A DNA stretch of 64,000 nt. Source: an uncultured Muribaculaceae bacterium (GTDB lineage Bacteria > Bacteroidota > Bacteroidia > Bacteroidales > Muribaculaceae). Each line of letters starts with the position of its first letter. Position 1 is the first letter of the stretch. The stretch covers positions 1 through 64,000 of the forward strand of contig CAJUIT010000011.1 of NCBI GenBank assembly GCA_910586565.1, written 5' to 3'. Shown here one piece after another: positions 50,803 through 60,175 of the stretch. Both the position numbers and the translations under genes were made by a program. The notes below the pieces were generated by a model. That model made no database searches. It saw only the letters and a list, made by a program, of their open reading frames with translations, and had not been told where the DNA came from.

Positions 50803-53265
50803 TCAAAAAACAGAAATTCTTAAAAGTGAAGAACCGATCAAGGAGTCATTGGCATATAATGCCACGACAAAAGGTCCGCCGCGATCCAAATCACCTAAAT
50901 ACCAATCAACAGTATTATGGAACAGATGGAAATCTGTAGCTTTTATAAGGTTGCTTTGGAGGTCATATAATTTAGCAATAACTTCTGGATAATGAGTTTC
51001 TTGTTCTGTTTTAATTGTGCAAACTTTTGTTTGTTGGTTATACTCAATGCTTATTCCGGATTTTAAAAGAGGTAGGGATGGCAGATTTGGAGTAATACTA
51101 TAAGGAATTTTGCCCGGTCCGTATAGAGTTATAACCGCATCTCTGCTTAAATATCGTCTAAAGTTAAACTGTTTACCGCTATATCGAGTAACCCAATTTC
51201 GGGATGGGTCATATATGCTCAAGTATAATTCTGTGTCAGAATGAATTTGAATTTTTACATCTGGCGTCCAACCGCTGTGGCTACTTCCAATACCATTTTC
51301 TATAGAAAAGCTGAAATCTTTTTCAGTAATTTCTGTAGGAGTTTCAGTGGGAAGCATCAAACTTGGGTCTCCCAAAATATGAAATCGTTCTTTATTAGTA
51401 GTAACATTTATGGAGTTTATTCCATATAATTCCTCCATTCTGTCAATTCCTGCATGGAGAATTTCCCCCAAAGAGTATTGAGGGGACTTCGGACTTGCGG
51501 GTTGGTTTGGTGTACTCCAAGCATTGATAGCCGGATATAGCCCGGGATTTGGCCATGGTGCTGTGAACATGCCGTGAACCATAGCATCATTAAGCCCACT
51601 ATATGTTACTTCTGTTGCTGCAAATACGCTGATGGCTCCGCCACCTTCGAGTTTTAAAAATTCTTCTGCAAAATTCGTTTTATTAAAAGAGCCTGTTAGG
51701 CAGTTCATGCTAAAGACAACAGGAAGCTTTGATTGATTATTTAATTGTAAAAGATGGCTTATTGAGAAGTAAGGGCTTCCCCAACAATCAATGCCTCCGT
51801 GATCTCTATGTAATATGTAAAAACATCCAGCGTTTATTGATGAGACAATGTTGGATGCGTTTCCACCCCAATTAAATGATGGATCGCGTAATTCAGCAGG
51901 AATTAATCCTCCGGTACCGTATGCTATATTATTCCAATATGTTGGGGTTGTTCCGCTTGGAGCAGCATAAATACGTTCTATGTTTTTCCCAAATTGGGTT
52001 AAATAATCGCGTACTTCTTCAGATGTATGTACAAAACGTCTTTCTTCTGTCGTAGAACTATTACTTTCATTTAGTAGCTGAAAATAAGCGCAATTTACAC
52101 CGTTGCGGTAAAATGATTCATCAGTGATTGGGGAGAGTTGATAGTTGTAGAGTTTATCTAAAATAACATTTGCTTCTTTTACAGAATTGACAGGGATACG
52201 ACCTATATAAAGGTCTGGAGTCAAGTCATTTTCCCCATCAAGACATGAATAATAAAAATCGCTTACATAGGGGTTATTGTATTTAGTGTTTCTGAAAATT
52301 TGTTGTGCCGGCACGTCTGAATTTCCTCCAATAATCAAGACGTATTTTAGGTTTGGAAGGATTTGTGCATAATGGGATATACTGTCTTTAACTTCTGCTG
52401 AGGTCCATCCATTTTTTATACACAATGATGTCGGATACCCTAATATATTTTTTAATGATGCAAATTCTTCACAGACCTCTACATAGGGCATAGATGAGAT
52501 TATAAGGTAATTCTCTGAGGAATATTTTCCATCACAACCGTATTTTATTGACGGTTGAGGCGTGTCATCATCCCACCATGCCAATGGTTCAATGTCGTTA
52601 CCGGCATAAATAGAGGAAGAAGCAACGTCAGGTTCTGAATTGGATGTAAAAGAGGGCTCAATGTCTTTAAAATTAATTTTATATTCAAATTCCCAAAACA
52701 AAACAATTTTATGTAAATCGTTATCATATTGAACAGGCTCAATGTTTACATTTACGACCTGCTGCCCCATTTTTGATGTGAGATTTGAAGTAATAATGTT
52801 GCTTGGAGTCTTAAATTTTGAGTATTTAATTGGTGGAACGTTTGATTTAGTGTATGGTATATATTCATCGTCCCCTTGCAGTGGGCGTGCTGGGGTAAGT
52901 TCTATAGATTGCTCAATATATCGGGCTTTAATAATAGATATTGATTCAAACTCCTTGTTTGGAGGAAGCGTGATTTTGTCACATCGAAAAGGTAAGCTTG
53001 GGTTCTCAATAGAGTACGAGAGACCAAATCCATTGATTTTTAACCATGATGTGCCTTCGTATAAATCATCATCTTCTAAATTTACGGCTTCAATTTTGTA
53101 GTAAACGGAAATAGAAGTGCTATCTGTGTACACTTCTCGAATAGGCATATTATAATCAGGAAGTGCATTAAAAGTATTTGTTTCCGGATAAAAGGAACCC
53201 GAGTATCCAAAAGCTACGGCAGGGATAAATACTACCAGCCATAATAAATTCTTGATAAAATTCAT
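50803..53265 (-). CDS. C25 (gingipain-type) cysteine peptidase, AT-rich
   Basis: An exported 820-residue protein. The catalytic dyad is readable: His489 in HRDHGG and Cys522 in MNCLTG, 33 residues apart, the same spacing as His211/Cys244 of RgpB. Before it lie a beta-rich pro-region and the NYLIISSM ... KYVLIIGGNSDVP segments typical of C25 enzymes; after it come an Ig-like part and a C-terminal domain. The Arg- or Lys-specificity is not told by sequence. Base use is unlike the neighbours: 51001-51060 has 19 G/C in 60, while 54001-54060 has 35. This suggests transfer from an AT-rich donor. Confidence 0.9.
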   Translation of the reverse strand: MNFIKNLLWLVVFIPAVAFGYSGSFYPETNTFNALPDYNMPIREVYTDSTSISVYYKIEAVNLEDDDLYEGTSWLKINGFGLSYSIENPSLPFRCDKITLPPNKEFESISIIKARYIEQSIELTPARPLQGDDEYIPYTKSNVPPIKYSKFKTPSNIITSNLTSKMGQQVVNVNIEPVQYDNDLHKIVLFWEFEYKINFKDIEPSFTSNSEPDVASSSIYAGNDIEPLAWWDDDTPQPSIKYGCDGKYSSENYLIISSMPYVEVCEEFASLKNILGYPTSLCIKNGWTSAEVKDSISHYAQILPNLKYVLIIGGNSDVPAQQIFRNTKYNNPYVSDFYYSCLDGENDLTPDLYIGRIPVNSVKEANVILDKLYNYQLSPITDESFYRNGVNCAYFQLLNESNSSTTEERRFVHTSEEVRDYLTQFGKNIERIYAAPSGTTPTYWNNIAYGTGGLIPAELRDPSFNWGGNASNIVSSINAGCFYILHRDHGGIDCWGSPYFSISHLLQLNNQSKLPVVFSMNCLTGSFNKTNFAEEFLKLEGGGAISVFAATEVTYSGLNDAMVHGMFTAPWPNPGLYPAINAWSTPNQPASPKSPQYSLGEILHAGIDRMEELYGINSINVTTNKERFHILGDPSLMLPTETPTEITEKDFSFSIENGIGSSHSGWTPDVKIQIHSDTELYLSIYDPSRNWVTRYSGKQFNFRRYLSRDAVITLYGPGKIPYSITPNLPSLPLLKSGISIEYNQQTKVCTIKTEQETHYPEVIAKLYDLQSNLIKATDFHLFHNTVDWYLGDLDRGGPFVVALYANDSLIGSSLLRISVF

Positions 53266-53428
53266 GGTAATAGATGTTGTGAATGAAGTTAATAAAATCT
53301 CTTTTGTAAAGATATGATGTTTTATTTATTTATTTAAAAAAAGATAGTCTCATTTTTGATTATTTAACAATTGCGTTTTGTGCGGAGGTCGCATCGGCGG
53401 CCTACGCGCATCGGCTTACACGGATCAG

Positions 53429-53451
53429 GCAAGCAGCCATGCGGTTTGGGT
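53429..53451. repeat. Right direct-repeat element flanking the C25/LRR islet
   Basis: Partner of the element at 49537-49559 (GCAAGC-NN-CCATGC-NNN-TTGGGT). Preceding bases GCGGAGGTCGCATCGG also resemble GCGGGGTCGCATTCGG at the left end. The remainder of 53266-53560 is an AT-rich part next to the peptidase gene and a G-rich part with no gene. Confidence 0.55.
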
Positions 53452-53560
53452 TGGGAAATGGGGTGGGGGAATGGTGGGGAAAGGGCGGGGGTAGTTTTGG
53501 GAGAGGGGGTTAACGGTTAGGCGGGTGTCAATCGTTCTAAAGTCGGGGGAGTGGAGGGGG

Positions 53561-55447
53561 ATGTTTAAATTTAATCACAATTACTCTTCGATGATAAAAG
53601 GGATTGCACGTTTTGGAACCGCTCTCGGTGTGGTGTCGGCGTTGGTGGCAGGGAATGCCGCTGTGTCGGCGGCCGATGCGGTGAGTTATGAGGTTGTGCC
53701 GGCGCAGACGTTTCCGGCCGAGGGCTCGGCGGTTAAGTCACTCAGCCGCGTGAAGTTGCAGCTCGACCGCGGCTTCGGCACAGTGGGCTACGACTGGAGC
53801 GCCGAGGGCACTCGGGTTTATGTTGAGAATGACCGCGGGGAGCGGTTCGCGATGGTTAATGCCGTGAAGGGTGACCCCGTGATTGAACCCGAATGGAACC
53901 TCGAGGAGATCGACGGCAGCTCGAATGCAAAAGTGCACACCTACAAAGACCGCCTCTACAACGACCTTTTCACCCGCACTTTGGGGTGGAACGGCGGTGA
54001 CGGCGTTTTCACCGTGGGGCTTCCCGACGGACACGTGTTCTGGACGTTCAACGACAGTTTCTACGGGGTTGTTGACGGTGCCACCCGTGCCCGCGGTGCA
54101 TGCAGTTTTCCGCGCAACACGGTGATGGTGCAGACAGCCGATGAAACCGGCCTCCCCGGTGGAACGGAAGAAAACCTGATGTGGCTTGTTGACTACCGTC
54201 AGACAACCGACCCTAACGCCCCCGGCTATTATAAAGCGGCCACCCACATCAACCATCCGCTTGCAACAAGTTTCAACGACGACGGCATCGCCCAGGATTA
54301 CCTTTATTGGTCTGGCGACGGCACTGTCGATGCCAACGGCAAGTTGCAGATGTTGTGGAACGGGGTTGACAACCGCGACGGCCAGATGATTGCGTTGGGA
54401 ACGGCTTTGGCAACCTACAGTCTTGCCGGCACCCCCGGCGAAAGCCGCTACCTTCGTCTTGAATCAATCAACCATAATTTCCGCGAGTCGAACCCCTACG
54501 CCTACGGCTCAACGCTGTGGGAGGATGAGGATGGTCACATCTATCTCTACTCCTCGGCAAACAACGGAGCATGGATTGGCAACGAACCCATCGTTGCCCG
54601 CACGGTGGGGAGTGAACTCGGGGGCGATTGGGAATATTATGTGCCCGATGCCTCGGGGCAGATGGTGTGGCAGCGCAGCTATCCCACATTGGAGCAGGTG
54701 CAGAAATCGGGCATCGCTCCCCGTCAGGGCAATTTCACACTCCCCTGGGTGTTCAAGAAAGGGAACACCTACTACATGTGCGCCCAAACATATCCCTTCG
54801 GGCAGGAAATGATGATTATGACCTCGGAACACCCTTGGGGACCGTTTGCCAACCGTCGCACACTCATCAAGTTTCCCAATCCGCTCGACGAGTTGCAGCA
54901 CGACCCCTACGGCGACAAATACCGTTTTCTCTACATGCTCAACCTCCATCCCGCGTTGTCGCGCAACGGCGAGATAGTGATATCAACCAACACCGATGCT
55001 ACCGACGACGGCCCCGGCACCTTCTGGCGCAACTTCAATGAGCCCGGTTCGGCCGACTGGTATCGCCCCTTCTACTTCCGCGTGGTTGGGTGGGAGCGAC
55101 TCTATGAGGATTCGGCTCTTTTGGGTGCCACCGACTGCATCGAGTTTATGTTTGCCGACAACTCAACCGTGCTTCCCGACGGCAACTACCGTTTTGTGTG
55201 TGAGCAGGGGGTGTTCGGCAACGACCGATATGAAACCGAAGGCTACACCACCGGCGTTGCCAACAACCGTGTGGAAATCAATTTCGCAGTGGGAGATGGT
55301 GCCGGAGTGGCTGCTACGGCTGCCGACGTTGAGGATGCTGCCCCCGTCTACTACAACATGCAGGGGATGAGGGTTGACAATCCCGTGGCCGGTCAGATCT
55401 ACATCGTGCGCCGCGGCACCGAGGTCACCAAGCAGCTCATGCGCTGA
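53561..55447 (+). CDS. DUF5005-like propeller protein with extra N- and C-terminal domains
   Basis: The start is set at the ATG preceded by GGAGGGGG; a GTG 12 codons upstream is possible and an ATG 10 codons downstream fits a shorter signal peptide. Residues from about 125 to 525 match the lipoprotein at 47.9 kb (LGWNGGDGV, FNDSFYGVV, DDGIAQDYLYWSGDGT, GSADWYRPFYFRVVGWERLYED). It has an added N-terminal domain, no lipobox, and an added C-terminal part ending VYYNMQGMRV ... GQIYIVRRGTEVTKQLMR, a sorting-like end. The paralogues stand on either side of the C25/LRR islet. Confidence 0.7.
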   Translation: MFKFNHNYSSMIKGIARFGTALGVVSALVAGNAAVSAADAVSYEVVPAQTFPAEGSAVKSLSRVKLQLDRGFGTVGYDWSAEGTRVYVENDRGERFAMVNAVKGDPVIEPEWNLEEIDGSSNAKVHTYKDRLYNDLFTRTLGWNGGDGVFTVGLPDGHVFWTFNDSFYGVVDGATRARGACSFPRNTVMVQTADETGLPGGTEENLMWLVDYRQTTDPNAPGYYKAATHINHPLATSFNDDGIAQDYLYWSGDGTVDANGKLQMLWNGVDNRDGQMIALGTALATYSLAGTPGESRYLRLESINHNFRESNPYAYGSTLWEDEDGHIYLYSSANNGAWIGNEPIVARTVGSELGGDWEYYVPDASGQMVWQRSYPTLEQVQKSGIAPRQGNFTLPWVFKKGNTYYMCAQTYPFGQEMMIMTSEHPWGPFANRRTLIKFPNPLDELQHDPYGDKYRFLYMLNLHPALSRNGEIVISTNTDATDDGPGTFWRNFNEPGSADWYRPFYFRVVGWERLYEDSALLGATDCIEFMFADNSTVLPDGNYRFVCEQGVFGNDRYETEGYTTGVANNRVEINFAVGDGAGVAATAADVEDAAPVYYNMQGMRVDNPVAGQIYIVRRGTEVTKQLMR

Positions 55448-55529
55448 GCTGCCTACTGCTCCTCCCTCTCTCTTAATCTGCAAATTATCATCTGATATAA
55501 ATAAACCAACATTACCGATTATAAAAACC

Positions 55530-57806
55530 ATGAAGAAAGGAATAATCTCGCTTGCAGCCGCATGTGCCGTTTTCGCGGCTTGCGGTGCTGAAAAAGATTA
55601 CACCGAGTATGTCAACACGCTGCAGGGCACCGATTCAAACTTCGGCCTGAGCCGCGGCAACACTTATCCCACTGCAGGTATGCCCTTCGGGGTTCACTTC
55701 TGGTCGCCACAGACGGGCAAGAACGGCGACGGCTTCAAGTATGCCTACGCCGCCGATGCAATCCGCGCATTCGCCCAGGCTCACCAGTGCAGCCCCTGGA
55801 TGAGCGACTATGCAGTTTATTCGTTCATGCCCGTAGTGGGTGAGCTGAAAGTGAACGAGGATGCCCGCGCCACACGTTTCAGCCACGACAATGAGAAGGG
55901 TCGTCCCTATCTCTACAGCGTGAAGCTCGACAACGGCATAAAAACCGAACTTGCACCCACCGAGCGCGGTGTGCATGCCCGTTTCAGCTACCCCTCCGAC
56001 GGGGGTGACGCCTGGCTCGTGATTGACGGCTACACCGACATGAGCTCCATCCACATCGACCCCGAGCACCGCCGTGTGAGCGGGTGGGTCAACAACCACC
56101 GTTTTGTCAACGACGGCAAGAGCTTCCGCAACTATTTTGTGGTTGAGTTCGACCGCCCGTTCGAGGACTACGGCATGTGGGAAAACCGCACCGACAGCCT
56201 CATGCCCCGCCAGACAACCGGCGTGGGTCCCGGTTTCGGAGCCTACATCAAATTCAAGAAAGGAACAACCGTGCAGGCCAAGGCCGCATCGTCCTACATC
56301 TCGGCCGAGCAGGCTGCCGTGAACCTCAAGCGCGAGCTGGGGGCCGACCGCAATCTCGATGCCACCGCCGCCCGCGGACGCAAGGTGTGGAACGACCTCC
56401 TGGGCCGCATCGACGTTGAGGGTGGCACCGACGAGGAGCTGCGCACGTTCTACTCGTGCCTGTTCCGCGCCAACCTCTTCTCGCGCAAGTTCTATGAGGA
56501 GCGCCCCGACGGCACCCCCTACTACTACAGCCCCTACGACGGCAAAATCTACGACGGCTACATGTACACCGACAACGGTTTCTGGGATACATTCCGCTCG
56601 CAGTTCCCCCTCACCAACATTCTGCATCCCACCATGCAGGGTCGCTACATGAACGCGCTGCTCGACGCAAAGGACCAGTGTGGCTGGCTCCCCTCGTGGT
56701 CGGCTCCCGGCGAAACCGGTGGCATGCTCGGCAACCACTCCATTTCATTGCTTGCCGATGCGTGGGTGAAAGGTGTGCGCACCTTCGACCCCGAGCGCGC
56801 TCTCGAGGCCTACGCCCATGAGGTAATGAACAAGGGCCCGTGGGGAGGTGCCAACGGCCGTGCTGGGTGGAAGGAATATAACACATTGGGTTACGTAACC
56901 TATCCCGAGTCGATGGGCTCCACCGCCCAGACCCTTGAGTATGCCTACGACGACTTCTGCGCATGGCAGCTCGCCCGCCTCACCGGCAACAAGTTCTATG
57001 AGGATGTGTTCGCCCGTCAGATGTATAACTACCGCAACGTGTTCGACAGCGAAAGCGGTTTCATGCGCGGCCGCGGTCTCGACGGCAAATGGCAGGAACC
57101 GTTCGAGCCGTTTGAATGGGGTGGTCCCTATTGCGAGGGTAACGCATGGCACTACAATTGGTCGGTGTTCCACGATGTGCAGGGTCTTATCGACCTCTAC
57201 GGCAGCGACGAGGCTTTCATTGCCAAAGCCGACTCGGTGTTCACACTTCCCAACACCGTCTACCCCGGCACCTACGGCGGCATGATTCATGAGATGACTG
57301 AAATGCAGCTTGCCGAAATGGGGCAGTATGCCCACGGCAACCAGCCCATTCAGCATCTGCCTTACCTTTACAGCTATGCCGGCCAGCCGTGGAAAACCCA
57401 ATATTGGGTGCGTCAGATAATGAGCCGCCTCTACAACTCCACCGAAAAAGGTTTCCCCGGCGATGAGGACCAGGGTGGCATGTCGTCGTGGTATATCCTG
57501 AGCGCACTCGGCATCTATGCTGTTTGTCCCGGCACCGACGAATATGTGCTCGGCAGCCCGGTGTTCCGCAAGGCTACCATCACCCTCGAAAACGGCAACA
57601 AGTTCGTGATTGAGGCTCCTGAAAACTCCCCCGAAAATGTTTATGTTGCCGACGCCACTCTCAACGGCAACACTCTCACCAAGAACTACATCACCTACGG
57701 CGACATTGAGCGCGGAGGCACACTGAAATTCACCATGAGCCCCGAGCCTGCCAAAAACCGCAACACCGGCAAGGATGCCGCCCCCTTCTCGCTCAGTAAG
57801 AAGTGA
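55530..57806 (+). CDS. GH92 enzyme with Gln in place of the catalytic acid Glu, lipoprotein
   Basis: The ATG at 55530 gives the lipoprotein signal MKKGIISLAAACAVFAAC; the upstream frame overlaps the previous gene and lacks sense. The GH92 fold is clear (YVNTLQGTDS, SLTNILHP-like barrel segments, GDEDQGGMSSW). The motif that in active GH92 mannosidases reads GNEP reads GNQP here, so the expected catalytic acid is Gln605. The same substitution is reported for GH92 enzymes that cut mannose-1-phosphate-6-mannose, where the phosphate leaving group needs no proton. Mannosyl-phosphate hydrolysis is thus the leading guess; an inactive binding protein is the alternative. Confidence 0.9.
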   Translation: MKKGIISLAAACAVFAACGAEKDYTEYVNTLQGTDSNFGLSRGNTYPTAGMPFGVHFWSPQTGKNGDGFKYAYAADAIRAFAQAHQCSPWMSDYAVYSFMPVVGELKVNEDARATRFSHDNEKGRPYLYSVKLDNGIKTELAPTERGVHARFSYPSDGGDAWLVIDGYTDMSSIHIDPEHRRVSGWVNNHRFVNDGKSFRNYFVVEFDRPFEDYGMWENRTDSLMPRQTTGVGPGFGAYIKFKKGTTVQAKAASSYISAEQAAVNLKRELGADRNLDATAARGRKVWNDLLGRIDVEGGTDEELRTFYSCLFRANLFSRKFYEERPDGTPYYYSPYDGKIYDGYMYTDNGFWDTFRSQFPLTNILHPTMQGRYMNALLDAKDQCGWLPSWSAPGETGGMLGNHSISLLADAWVKGVRTFDPERALEAYAHEVMNKGPWGGANGRAGWKEYNTLGYVTYPESMGSTAQTLEYAYDDFCAWQLARLTGNKFYEDVFARQMYNYRNVFDSESGFMRGRGLDGKWQEPFEPFEWGGPYCEGNAWHYNWSVFHDVQGLIDLYGSDEAFIAKADSVFTLPNTVYPGTYGGMIHEMTEMQLAEMGQYAHGNQPIQHLPYLYSYAGQPWKTQYWVRQIMSRLYNSTEKGFPGDEDQGGMSSWYILSALGIYAVCPGTDEYVLGSPVFRKATITLENGNKFVIEAPENSPENVYVADATLNGNTLTKNYITYGDIERGGTLKFTMSPEPAKNRNTGKDAAPFSLSKK

Positions 57807-57814
57807 GAAGAGAA

Positions 57815-57936
57815 CGTAGAGCCGCCATACATGGCGGCTTGTTACCCAACCGTTAGCAAAAGGGTCATTAAGGTCTTTAAAGTCCCTCCCCGGCGCACCA
57901 CAAATGATTCAAGCCGCCATATATGGCGGCTCTACG
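57815..57936. repeat. Composite intergenic repeat, facing pair of module B cores
   Basis: One core (CGTAGAGCCGCCATACATGG plus CGGCTT) lies at 57815-57840 and a second, inverted core at 57911-57936 whose central part is a perfect AGCCGCCATATATGGCGGCT palindrome. A short module C stretch (TTAAGGTCTTTAAAGTC) lies between them and reverse module A (AAAACTGAAAC) follows. Confidence 0.85.
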
Positions 57937-58027
57937 CGCGGCTTCGCCGAATGGCCTCTGAAAACTGAAACTATTCTCGCTTTTCGTCTTTCGTCTTTTT
58001 GTCTATTGTCTAAAACCCAAAAACTGA

Positions 58028-60169
58028 ATGAAAAAGTTTGCTATGATATTGGCCGGTGCCGCATTGGCGGTCAGCGCTTCGGCGGCCGGCGATTACGCCT
58101 CCAAGGTCAACACCCTTATCGGAACCAAGGGTGTGGGGCTTACATCGGGTTATCTCTATCCCGGTGCGACCTATCCTTTCGGCATGGTGCAGTTCACACC
58201 ATCCTATTTCTGCAAGCGTGCCGGGTTCGTAATCAATCAGCTCAGCGGTGGCGGCTGTGCCCACATGGGCAACTTCCCCACTTTCCCCTTGAAAGGGAAG
58301 CTCACCGTGTCGCCCGAGAATATCGTCGACCACCGTGTGAATGTTTCCGATGAAAAGGGGCATGCAGGGTTCTATCAGGCCAAGGTGCAGGACGACATCG
58401 ACGCGGCTCTCACCGTGACGGAACGCACCGGCATGGCGCAGTACACCTTCCCCGCTACCGACAGCTACGGCACCGTGATTATCGGCGCCGGCATTTCGGC
58501 AACTCCCATCGAGAATGCCGCTGTGGTTATCACCGGCCCCAACTCATGCGAGGGATATGCGATGGGTGGCAACTTCTGCGGCATCGACACCCCCTATAAA
58601 GTTTATTTTGTGGCTGAATTCAATGCCGATGCAACCGAATCGGGCACATGGAAAGATGACCGCCTGTTCCCCGGCACTACGTTTGCCGAAGGTGCAGTGT
58701 CGGGTGTTTACTTCACTTTCGACCTTGCAAAGAGCCACACGCTCGACTACAAAATAGGCGTTTCCTACGTGTCGGTTGAGAATGCGCGCGAGAACCTGAA
58801 AGCCGAGAATCCCGGTTGGGATTTCGCTGCCGTGCGCACCGCCGCCGAAAAGCGTTGGGACGAATGCCTGGGACGCATTGAGGTTGAGGGCACCAACCCC
58901 GACCGCATCACCCAGTTCTACTCCCACCTCTACCACACGCTCATCCATCCCAACGTGTGCAGCGACGTAAACGGCGAGTATATGGGTGCCGACAACAAAG
59001 TGCACACCACCCGCTCAAAGCAATACACCTCATTCAGCAACTGGGACACCTACCGCACGCAGATTCAGTTGCTGTCGATGCTCGAACCCGAAGTGGCTTC
59101 GGATGTGGTTATCTCACACCAGAAGTTTGCCGAGCAGTCGGGTGGAGCTTTCCCGCGTTGGGTGCTTGCCAACATCGAGACCGGTGTGATGCAGGGTGAC
59201 CCCACTTCGGCGCTTGTGTCGAATGCATGGGCTTTCGGCGCACGCAACTACGACCCCAAGCCCCTCCTCGAAATCATGCGCAAGGGTGCCGAGCAGCCCG
59301 GAGCCATGTCGCAAACGGTTGAAACCCGCCCCGGCCTCGACCAATACCTCTCCAAAGGCTACTACGATTCATCAATCCAGCTCGAATATACCACCGCCGA
59401 TTTCGCCATCGGTCAGTTTGCACTGCGCGCTTGCGGCGACGAGTTCCTGAGCTGGCGCTACTTTGCCGTGGCCCGTTCGTGGAAAAACCTCTACAATCCC
59501 GAAACCGGCTGGCTGCAGTCGCGCAACGCCGACGGCTCATGGCGCCCCCTCGATGCCGACTGGCGCGAGTCGACCTATCCCAACTATTTCTGGATGGTTC
59601 CCTACAACATCGGGGGTCTTGTTGAGATTATCGGTGGCAAGGAGGAGGCTGAGAAGCGTCTCGACCACCTGTTCCGCCGTCTCGATGCCGGTTATGGCGA
59701 CGAGTGGTATGCCTCGGGCAACGAGCCCAGCTTCCAGATTCCCTGGACCTACAACTGGATTGGAAAGCCTTGGAAAACATCGGCGATTGTGAACCGCGTG
59801 CTCAACGAGCAATATAGCAGCGCTGTTGACGGCCTCCCCGGCAACGACGACCTCGGCACGATGGGGGGATGGTATGTGTTTGCCTGCATGGGCATGTATC
59901 CCCAGATTCCCGGCATCGGCGGTTTCGCCCTCAACACACCCATTTTCGACCGTGTGACCATTCACCTGGGCAACGGCAACGACATCAACATCAACGGCGG
60001 TTCGGAGAAGAACATCTACACCGCATCGCTCAAACTCAACGGCAAGCCCCACAACAGCACATGGGTTGACTGGGCCGACCTCGAAAACGGCGCCACGCTC
60101 GACTATGCCACCACTTCCAAACCCGGCTCGAAGTGGGGTACGGAGCAGCTTCCCCCATCTTTTGATTAA
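58028..60169 (+). CDS. GH92 alpha-mannosidase
   Basis: A signal peptide without a lipobox (LAVSASAA) suggests a periplasmic enzyme. The N-terminal domain begins YASKVNTLIGTKG; the barrel contains SGNEPSFQIP with catalytic acid Glu566 and GNDDLGTMGGW with the base aspartates. Length 713. The His that usually follows NEP by two residues is Phe, which may alter the subsite for the leaving sugar. It is the third GH92 of the locus. Confidence 0.92.
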   Translation: MKKFAMILAGAALAVSASAAGDYASKVNTLIGTKGVGLTSGYLYPGATYPFGMVQFTPSYFCKRAGFVINQLSGGGCAHMGNFPTFPLKGKLTVSPENIVDHRVNVSDEKGHAGFYQAKVQDDIDAALTVTERTGMAQYTFPATDSYGTVIIGAGISATPIENAAVVITGPNSCEGYAMGGNFCGIDTPYKVYFVAEFNADATESGTWKDDRLFPGTTFAEGAVSGVYFTFDLAKSHTLDYKIGVSYVSVENARENLKAENPGWDFAAVRTAAEKRWDECLGRIEVEGTNPDRITQFYSHLYHTLIHPNVCSDVNGEYMGADNKVHTTRSKQYTSFSNWDTYRTQIQLLSMLEPEVASDVVISHQKFAEQSGGAFPRWVLANIETGVMQGDPTSALVSNAWAFGARNYDPKPLLEIMRKGAEQPGAMSQTVETRPGLDQYLSKGYYDSSIQLEYTTADFAIGQFALRACGDEFLSWRYFAVARSWKNLYNPETGWLQSRNADGSWRPLDADWRESTYPNYFWMVPYNIGGLVEIIGGKEEAEKRLDHLFRRLDAGYGDEWYASGNEPSFQIPWTYNWIGKPWKTSAIVNRVLNEQYSSAVDGLPGNDDLGTMGGWYVFACMGMYPQIPGIGGFALNTPIFDRVTIHLGNGNDININGGSEKNIYTASLKLNGKPHNSTWVDWADLENGATLDYATTSKPGSKWGTEQLPPSFD

Positions 60170-60175
60170 TGAGGT

